DNA of 8,901 nt from NCBI GenBank assembly GCA_016868095.1, contig VGHV01000082.1, positions 1 through 8,901 on the forward strand, read 5' to 3'. Shown here piece by piece: positions 1 through 5,112 of the stretch (the first letter of the stretch is position 1; each line of letters starts with the position of its first letter). The notes under the pieces are model-generated. The model made no database searches, was not told the DNA's origin, and saw only the letters and a program-made list of their open reading frames with translations. The position numbers were made by a program, and so were the translations under genes. The stretch is from Betaproteobacteria bacterium (GTDB lineage: Bacteria > Pseudomonadota > Gammaproteobacteria > Burkholderiales > Burkholderiaceae_E).

Positions 1-155
1 CCATTTCACAGTCCAAGGCTAAGCATGAGTCAGCCGATAGCCATGCGGCGCTGAGTTGGGGTGGCCACGAGCGAACGGACCTGCGCGCGGCGTAATCATT
101 AGGCATTTGGCGCTGAGCAGGATCGGCGAACCAAAGCAATCGTTAAGATGAGGAT
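1..155. other. Region beyond the last gene of the operon; no supported gene
   Basis: This lies downstream of the OmpA-family gene. I see no hairpin followed by a T-run that would serve as an intrinsic terminator for the minus-strand operon. A plus-strand frame is open from the window edge to a TAA at 93-95 (30 codons), which could be the end of a convergent gene. A minus-strand frame is also open from an ATG at 106 to the edge (35 codons). Neither peptide is recognisable and neither can be chosen over the other. An imperfect direct repeat sits here (annotated separately). Confidence 0.4.
36..117. repeat. Imperfect direct repeat pair (about 20 bp, 62 bp apart)
   Basis: On the minus strand, two stretches (117 to 98 and 55 to 36) both begin CTCAGCGCC and continue with similar bases, matching at about 15 of 20 positions. 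The start-to-start distance is 62 bp. The role is unknown: it could be a remnant of an intergenic repeat family or of a mobile-element boundary. No target-site duplication or transposase is visible. Confidence 0.35.
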
Positions 156-926
156 TTAAACGCCCACCTTGATTCGTACCCTACGGTTGGCTGCCGCTTT
201 GGGGTCTTGAGGGTAGAGTAGTTCAGCGAAGCCTTTGCCAGTGCTGCGAAGACGATTCACGCTAACGCCTTGGGTGACCAAAAAATCGACAACCGATTGT
301 GCACGTCTCGCAGAAAGTTGATCGTTGTAGGCTTTATTTCCAACGCCGTCGGTATGGCCCTCAACAACAAAACGAAGGCTTTGCAATTGAGGCGCATTCA
401 ATGCCTTGGCTAAGCGTTCGAGAAGCCCTTTGCTCTCTTCCAAGATGGTTGCTGAGTCAAAGGCAAACTGAATAGTCAGGTCGACCATGGCCCCGGCATT
501 ATTCAGGCCTGGAGGGCTTTGCAATTGTTTTGCCGGGTCTTGTATCGAACCCGTGGCAGCCGCTGGGGTATTTGGTGCGCCAGGGCTTGTCTTATTCAAA
601 GCCTGCGTATTGGGGGTTGTACTTGGGGACCCAGGCTGATTCGAGCCGCCGGATAATGCCTTAATCATGTCTTCGACTGACATGTCCGATGAAGGCGCCT
701 TTACTGAGCCGGAAGCTCCCTGAGCACTGGAGGCCTGATTCGCCGAGGCTCCTGCAGATTGAGCCTCTAACACTCTTGGCCCACTGTTTGGAGCTTGAAT
801 CGGCGCAATAGAACCTGCCGCCGGAGCTCTTGGTGCCTCTCGGAAACCTTGAGCTAGCAAAGGCCCTGACACAAAACACGAAATGAGCAGGCCTAGAAGG
901 GACCCAGCAAACATCTTTTGCTTCAC
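156..926 (-). CDS. OmpA-family peptidoglycan-binding envelope protein
   Basis: Predicted 256-residue exported protein. The GTG start at 926 is chosen because GGGAG (934-938) lies 7 nt upstream, and the protein then begins with a basic n-region and a hydrophobic stretch (residues 6-25), a normal signal sequence. The longer ATG start at 995 would bury this signal behind 23 extra residues. Residues about 28-146 are a low-complexity linker rich in Pro, Ala, Ser, Gly, Gln and Asn. Residues about 148-256 are an OmpA C-terminal-like domain with the motif EGHTDGVG, then YNDQLSARRAQSV. Asp193 and Arg208 match the pair that binds diaminopimelate in OmpA/Pal homologues. No beta-barrel is seen, so it probably tethers to peptidoglycan from the periplasm. 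Residues 14-17 (LISC) also fit a lipobox, so a Pal-like lipoprotein is possible. The GTG lies 1 nt after the asparaginase stop, so translation is probably coupled. Confidence 0.9.
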   Translation of the reverse strand: MKQKMFAGSLLGLLISCFVSGPLLAQGFREAPRAPAAGSIAPIQAPNSGPRVLEAQSAGASANQASSAQGASGSVKAPSSDMSVEDMIKALSGGSNQPGSPSTTPNTQALNKTSPGAPNTPAAATGSIQDPAKQLQSPPGLNNAGAMVDLTIQFAFDSATILEESKGLLERLAKALNAPQLQSLRFVVEGHTDGVGNKAYNDQLSARRAQSVVDFLVTQGVSVNRLRSTGKGFAELLYPQDPKAAANRRVRIKVGV

Positions 927-927
927 C

Positions 928-1926
928 TTATTGCTCCCAAAAGCTATCAAGCCAGTTCTGGCATTCGGTTGGGCTGAGCCCATTTGCAATTGCAACCATC
1001 ATGGCAATCCTCAACTTGTGTGCCTGAAGCCCTTTTGCCGTAATGATCGACAGTTCATCGTCTTGGAACATACCGCTATTTCTTGTGATTGAACCCGGAA
1101 TCCAGCGGCTGCAGCGGCCAAGCCAGACTCCATGCTCGCGGAGCCGCTTGAGGCTATCCCGAACACCAGGAGGCGCATTACCGTTACCAAGTCCAGCATG
1201 CACAATAGCCTTGGCACCTGCTGCCACGAAAGCATTAATCGCTACATCGTCTGCACCCGCATAGGCACTCATTAAATCAACTCGGGGCAATAGCGCATCA
1301 GGCAAAAGCTTTAAGGGTGTGACGCGATGCGCTGGTCGAAACCATCTTAAAGCACTGTCTGCAACTTCGCCCAGCGCACCTTCAAAGCCGCTATCGAATG
1401 CCTCAACGCTACTAACATGACGCTTGGTAACCAATAAGGCACTGTGAACTCTTCCGTTCATGACGACCATGGTGCCGCGGCCCATGGCTGCTTTATCAGC
1501 GGCTACGGTGCAAGCGTCTATGATGTTTGCGGGCCCATCAGCAGAATAAGCGGTAGCAGGGCGCATGGCTCCAATAACGATGACAGGCTTGGTAGATTGC
1601 ACAGTGAGATGTAAAAAACAGGCTGTCTCTTCTAAGCTGTCAGTACCATGGGTAATAACCGCCGCATGAACCGTGGGGTCCGACAAGCTTGACTCCACAA
1701 GTTGCAACAACTCAAACCAGTGGTTAGGAGTCACGTCGTAGCTCCCAAGCTGAAAAGCCTGAATTGTCTTAAAGGTATAACGTTCTGAGAGTTCCGGGAT
1801 TGCAGCAAGGATTGCATCGACCCCAAGGCTGCCAGGTGTATAGCGCGTGGCGCTCGTGGGCGACGCAGCGCTCCCGGCAATGGTGCCACCAGTACCGATC
1901 AAGGCGATGTTTGGACGACTCGGCAT
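928..1926 (-). CDS. Asparaginase-family amidohydrolase (bacterial L-asparaginase I/II type)
   Basis: A 332-residue protein, normal length for the family, which hydrolyses L-asparagine (some members also glutamine) to the acid and ammonia. The first active-site motif is GTGGTIAG at residues 11-18 and the second is THGTDSLEE at 92-100. Residues matching the E. coli AnsB catalytic and binding set are all present: Thr15, Tyr29, Ser62, Thr95, Asp96 and Lys168. GAMRPATAYSADGP (119-132) is also typical. No signal peptide precedes the first strand, so it is probably cytoplasmic, unlike E. coli AnsB. The ATG lies 2 nt after the stop of the CoA-transferase-like beta gene, with a weak AGGT (1935-1938) as binding site, so it is part of the operon. 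The family assignment is firm. Asparagine as the real substrate is less sure, because its neighbours handle acyl-CoAs and another amide could be the target. Confidence 0.93.
   Translation of the reverse strand: MPSRPNIALIGTGGTIAGSAASPTSATRYTPGSLGVDAILAAIPELSERYTFKTIQAFQLGSYDVTPNHWFELLQLVESSLSDPTVHAAVITHGTDSLEETACFLHLTVQSTKPVIVIGAMRPATAYSADGPANIIDACTVAADKAAMGRGTMVVMNGRVHSALLVTKRHVSSVEAFDSGFEGALGEVADSALRWFRPAHRVTPLKLLPDALLPRVDLMSAYAGADDVAINAFVAAGAKAIVHAGLGNGNAPPGVRDSLKRLREHGVWLGRCSRWIPGSITRNSGMFQDDELSIITAKGLQAHKLRIAMMVAIANGLSPTECQNWLDSFWEQ
934..938 (-). promoter_or_regulatory. Ribosome binding site of the OmpA-family gene (GGGAG)
   Basis: GGGAG lies 7 nt before the GTG at 926 and inside the last codons of the asparaginase gene. 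It supports the GTG start over the in-frame ATG at 995 and fits translational coupling. Confidence 0.7.
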
Positions 1927-1928
1927 GC

Positions 1929-2702
1929 TTAGTTACCTATAAGCTGTGAGGCGAAATGAGGGTAAGTTTCGCCAATTTCTCGTTTCACGCGACCTCTTAT
2001 CAAAGCCAAGTGATCGTCGCTTGGATCCGGTGTAAATCCTAGATCAGCGGCCAGGTCAAAATCGAAACCAGTCTGGTCTCTAATCTCATCAAGTTGGTGT
2101 CCAGGGTGAATGCTCTTTAATTTGAAACGGCGACGCACGGGATCAAAGTGAAACAGGCATAGGCCTGTTAATAAAGCTACTGGTCCGCCAGGCCGATAAT
2201 CTCCATCACCGCGGTAACTGCTTGCTGAAATAAAATCGACCTTTGGAACAAGAACCCGGCGACTATGCTCTTCGCGAAATAAAATAACCCGAGGGACGAG
2301 GTGGTAAAGATAGGCAGATCCGAACGATCCAGGCCAACGAACCTCACTTTGCGGGTAGGCGCCAGATCCAACAAGATTGATATTCGCTTCGCCATCGATT
2401 TGACCACCACCGAGGAAAAATGCGTCGATTCGACCGGTCGCTGCCATGTCAAAGAGTTCAACGCCCCCATTGGTAAATGCATTATGTTTCTTAGAACCCA
2501 ATATTGAAACACGGGTTTGTTGCTTAGGAGCATCACGCTCACTCAAGGCCCTTGCAAGTAATGCACCACTGCCGGGAATCGGCGAGGATGCACCAACAGC
2601 AACATGGCGCACACCTTGTAGCAACTCGGCAATAACATGAATCAATCGCTCGACAGCTAGGATCCCCGAAGCGGGCAGCTCGTTGCTGAGATACGAAGTC
2701 AT
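1929..2702 (-). CDS. Family I CoA-transferase-like protein, beta (B) subunit
   Basis: A 257-residue protein resembling the beta subunit of glutaconate CoA-transferase (GctB) and IpdB-type proteins. Visible features are the glycine turn near residues 37-46, the hallmark GGGQIDGEANIN (98-109), where most relatives have GN, then PKVDFIS (153-159), SIHPG (197-201) and a C-terminal TGFDFDLA segment (211-218). In true transferases a glutamate in an ESG or SENG motif of this subunit forms the covalent acyl-CoA intermediate. At the matching place (about residues 64-72) I read VSILGSKK, with no glutamate. IpdAB also lacks this residue and acts as a ring-opening hydrolase, so transferase activity should not be assumed. 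The start ATG overlaps the stop of the alpha gene (ATGA), with AAGG at 2709-2712 as binding site. The two subunits are almost certainly made together and form a heteromer. The substrate is unknown. Confidence 0.85.
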   Translation of the reverse strand: MTSYLSNELPASGILAVERLIHVIAELLQGVRHVAVGASSPIPGSGALLARALSERDAPKQQTRVSILGSKKHNAFTNGGVELFDMAATGRIDAFFLGGGQIDGEANINLVGSGAYPQSEVRWPGSFGSAYLYHLVPRVILFREEHSRRVLVPKVDFISASSYRGDGDYRPGGPVALLTGLCLFHFDPVRRRFKLKSIHPGHQLDEIRDQTGFDFDLAADLGFTPDPSDDHLALIRGRVKREIGETYPHFASQLIGN

Positions 2703-3541
2703 CGATGACCTTGTGCCGCATCAGCTTTGGCGGGCTGACTGAAGCCGTGTAAGACCATCAACTCATCGAGCATCTCGCCAAAGCCCGCTTGCGACTTCGC
2801 CGCCTTGGCATAGCGCAAAAGCCATGCGGTATCCGAGCCATGTTTTCCTGTGAAAGAAAGTGGCCTTGCGCTCCCAGGTGCAACACAAGTCGCAGCCACA
2901 TAAAGCGCAGGCAGGCTCGCTCCCGCCCGAATCGGATCTTGAATGAAATCTTCATCGATCGTTTCTTCAACCGTTACTAATGCCGTCTTCGACGCATGCG
3001 CTAAGAGGACTCCGTCGCGGTCACGACCGACGAAAACATTGCCGTGCCGATCTGAGGCCTGTGCATGAAACAACGCAACATCGGGACAGATAGCTTCAAC
3101 GGCGACGATCCGATCACCTTGATGAAATGGATTCTCGATTAACTTCCAGCTATCACGGTGCTGCATTAAATCGCTATGAAGAATGCCTCGCAAAGGCATG
3201 AAGGGTATGCCTTTTTGGCTTGCCTGAAATCCTGCGTATATTGCTGGACAGGTTCCGTCGATCAGCCGAATTGCACCTTGTTTGACAGCGGCGTTGAAGC
3301 GAGGTGCAGGGCCCGCTTCACCGAGACTGACCGCAGAAGTCTCAAGTGTGTCAACACATCCTGCGCCGATCAAAAGATCCGCTTGAAGCCCAGAGATCGG
3401 TAGGCAAATCAAATGCAGGCCTCTAACGCCCTTAGCAATTAATGCGAGCGTTGCTGCAATTGATGCTCCTGTTTCTTCTTTCCCAATGGCCAGTTTGCAA
3501 CCATCATGGATTGGTGCTACTAAATCTTGGATCGATACCAT
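2699..3541 (-). CDS. Family I CoA-transferase-like protein, alpha (A) subunit
   Basis: A 280-residue protein resembling GctA/IpdA-type alpha subunits. The ATG at 3541 is chosen because AAGGA (3548-3552) lies 6 nt upstream and the homologous fold begins at once. The frame runs open to 3784, but that extension would overlap the end of the CaiB-like gene and looks non-coding. The usual glycine-rich CoA loop near residues 13-25 is degenerate (IGKEETG in place of a GGF-type motif). Family-like segments follow: ADLLIGAG (54-61), GIPFMPLRG (111-119), ENPFHQGDRIVAV (136-148) and PDVALFHAQASDRHGNVFVG (153-172). Its TGA overlaps the ATG of the beta subunit by four bases. It lies 40 nt after the CaiB-like gene, within the same apparent operon. 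I recall similar proteobacterial proteins annotated as CoA transferase or CoA synthetase, but know of no established substrate. Confidence 0.85.
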   Translation of the reverse strand: MVSIQDLVAPIHDGCKLAIGKEETGASIAATLALIAKGVRGLHLICLPISGLQADLLIGAGCVDTLETSAVSLGEAGPAPRFNAAVKQGAIRLIDGTCPAIYAGFQASQKGIPFMPLRGILHSDLMQHRDSWKLIENPFHQGDRIVAVEAICPDVALFHAQASDRHGNVFVGRDRDGVLLAHASKTALVTVEETIDEDFIQDPIRAGASLPALYVAATCVAPGSARPLSFTGKHGSDTAWLLRYAKAAKSQAGFGEMLDELMVLHGFSQPAKADAAQGHR

Positions 3542-3547
3542 TCGATT

Positions 3548-3552
3548 TCCTT
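3548..3552 (-). promoter_or_regulatory. Ribosome binding site of the alpha subunit gene (AAGGA)
   Basis: AAGGA sits 6 nt before the ATG at 3541. It fixes the start of the alpha subunit and argues against the 81-codon longer reading that begins at 3784. Confidence 0.75.
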
Positions 3553-3581
3553 GACAAATGTCATGTCTAGTCGCCCTGAGG

Positions 3582-4760
3582 TCACGTCGATTCGCCCTGA
3601 GACTGCTTAAGTGAGGGCGCCGGAAGGCGTTCACTCCCAGGCGTTCTTGAAAGTACAACAGGAAAGGGTGTTCCGTAGAATCCCTCTTGAGGCACGAGGC
3701 CGAGTGCTTTCGTATGCTCTGCGGTAAATGCTTGTGGAATCGAGTGGACCATGCCGGCTGGTACGCCTGCAAGCATAAGTTCACGCCAAAAGAGCGGATG
3801 CCACCTCGCAGCCATTGCGCATTTCAGCATCTCATGGAGCACTGGCCGATTGGCGACCCGCTGCGCCGGACTTTCAAATCGAGGGTCCTTAATGCAGTCC
3901 TCAAGTCCAAGAAAGCGACAAAGTCGGGCAAACTGTCCGTCGTTAACCACGCCAAGAAACATCCGTTCGCCAGCGATTTCGAAGGTTTCATAGGGTGCAA
4001 TGTTGGGGTGCGCGTTCCCGGATAGGCCAGGGTTAATCGATTGCATCCACCAATTGGCTGCGTGTGGGTGCATCAGGCTCAAGCCACTCGCATAAAGATT
4101 CGCGTCGATTCGCTGACCCAGACCTGTGGCTTGTCGGTATGACCAGGCTGCCAAAATACCAATCGACGCATAAAGCCCTGTGGTGATGTCACAAATTGGA
4201 ACGCCGACCCGCGTGGGGCCTGTTTCATCATGGCCATTAATCGACATAAGCCCTGACAGTGCTTGAGCCACTGCATCATAGCCCGGCAATCCAGCAAGCG
4301 GCCCCGACCAACCAAATCCCGATATGTTGGCGTAAATCAGTTGCGGTTGGCGAGGCGCGAGAACAGTTTCGTAGTCAAAGCCCCAACGCGCCATGGTGCC
4401 TTGCAAAAAGTTCTCGATAACCACATCGGAGTCCGCGATCAATTGATGCAGGTAGTCGCGATCAGCCGAATTCTCTAAATCCAGAACGATATTCTGCTTA
4501 TTTCGGTTTAGCCCCATAAAATAGGGTGCGCTCCCTTCCTTACCCGGCTTACCAAGCTTTCGTGTTTCATCGCCAACGGGGGATTCGACCTTCAAGACAT
4601 CAGCGCCGAGGTCACCCAGGATTTGCGCACAAAGCGGTCCCGCCAGTACCCTGGAAAGATCAAGTACTTTCATGCCCGCCAGCGCTGCCGGCTTTTGTTG
4701 AGGCTGACTTATGCGGCTGTTGATGGCTTGGTGGAGTGGATCTTGATCTAAAATTGTCAT
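3582..4760 (-). CDS. CaiB/BaiF family III CoA-transferase
   Basis: A 392-residue protein of normal family length. Members move CoA between a donor thioester and an organic acid through an aspartyl-CoA intermediate, and work as interlocked dimers in the cytoplasm. The N-terminal motif KVLDLSRVLAGPLCAQILGD (31-50) is diagnostic. LGADVLKVES (51-60), NRNKQNIVLDL (85-95), GYDAVAQALSGLMS (160-173) and GVPICDITTG (186-195) follow; Asp191 in the last matches the catalytic aspartate of formyl-CoA transferase. The family does not reveal the acid used. The ATG at 4760 has no Shine-Dalgarno sequence, and the bases before it are AT-rich. The alternative Met30 (4673) would leave almost nothing before the first strand, so the longer form is preferred with moderate certainty. 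It heads the close-packed run of genes down to 156 and is separated from the carboxylase gene by a repeat-bearing gap. Confidence 0.93.
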   Translation of the reverse strand: MTILDQDPLHQAINSRISQPQQKPAALAGMKVLDLSRVLAGPLCAQILGDLGADVLKVESPVGDETRKLGKPGKEGSAPYFMGLNRNKQNIVLDLENSADRDYLHQLIADSDVVIENFLQGTMARWGFDYETVLAPRQPQLIYANISGFGWSGPLAGLPGYDAVAQALSGLMSINGHDETGPTRVGVPICDITTGLYASIGILAAWSYRQATGLGQRIDANLYASGLSLMHPHAANWWMQSINPGLSGNAHPNIAPYETFEIAGERMFLGVVNDGQFARLCRFLGLEDCIKDPRFESPAQRVANRPVLHEMLKCAMAARWHPLFWRELMLAGVPAGMVHSIPQAFTAEHTKALGLVPQEGFYGTPFPVVLSRTPGSERLPAPSLKQSQGEST

Positions 4761-5112
4761 AACATCATAAAATTAACTATGATTCGCTTGATCGGGCAAA
4801 ACCGCAGTCGCTGGGCGAGGCAAGAACTAGTCGCACGCATCAACTCTAGCATGCTCGAACTATCCGAGGCCTAAGCTATCGCTTACTTTTCCGTACAAGG
4901 CCAATTTTTGCCAATCGACAGTCTACATTCCTCTATCAACTGTCTACTTTCTTCGATCAACAGTCTACATTCCTTTATCAACTGCCAACTTTCCTCGATC
5001 AACTGTCGATTTTCCTCTTACAACAGTCTAATTTCCCACTACAGGGTTACCTTCTGTTTCACAGGGTTGAACCGATTGAGCAATGCAGACCAACTTAGCT
5101 CAGCCTCCCCGC
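4761..5112. other. 352-base intergenic gap between the carboxylase and CaiB-like genes
   Basis: The gap holds the 21-bp tandem array (annotated separately), a unique segment 4761-4892 next to the CaiB-like start, and 5061-5112 next to the carboxylase stop. Within it, ACAGGGTT occurs twice (5041-5048 and 5061-5068), 20 bp apart. I find no convincing intrinsic terminator after the carboxylase. TATGAT on the minus strand (4764-4769) could be a -10 element for the CaiB-like gene, but no good -35 is paired with it. A plus-strand open frame at 4908-5129 only reflects that the repeat length is a multiple of three. Confidence 0.6.
4914..5039. repeat. Tandem array of six 21-bp direct repeats
   Basis: Six units in perfect 21-bp register start at 4914, 4935, 4956, 4977, 4998 and 5019. 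Plus-strand units begin ATCAAC[A/T]GTCTAC and end in a pyrimidine-rich TTTCCTC-like tract; on the minus strand each unit carries GAGGAA-like and AGTTGAT-like blocks. Degenerate copies may extend the array to 4893 on one side and about 5060 on the other. Units 1+2 and 3+4 are closer to each other as 42-bp pairs (5 differences in 42) than neighbouring units are, which suggests a duplication of a dimer. There are no unique spacers, so this is not CRISPR. A period of 21 bp is two DNA turns, so a factor binding each copy would sit on one face. The function is unknown. Confidence 0.9.

Noticed and set aside
3..95. Plus-strand frame open from the window edge to TAA, as the end of a convergent gene
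   Set aside because: Thirty unrecognisable codons, with an equally open frame on the other strand, cannot support a call.
91..101. ATGATTACGCC on the minus strand, similar to the start of lacZ-alpha in cloning vectors
   Set aside because: Only about 11 bases match and the flanks are not vector-like, so it is probably chance.
927..995. Longer OmpA-family start at ATG 995
   Set aside because: It would place 23 extra residues before the signal sequence and overlap the asparaginase gene; GTG 926 has a proper binding site.
3542..3784. N-terminal extension of the CoA-transferase-like alpha subunit up to 3784
   Set aside because: It overlaps the CaiB-like gene, has no family similarity, and a good ribosome binding site directs the start to 3541.
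3687..4025. Plus-strand 112-codon open frame inside the CaiB-like gene
   Set aside because: It is antisense to a strongly conserved coding region, with no recognisable domain; it is a shadow frame, like the other long antisense frames here.
4893..5060. Possible CRISPR array
   Set aside because: The repeats are directly abutting with no unique spacers, and no cas genes are present.
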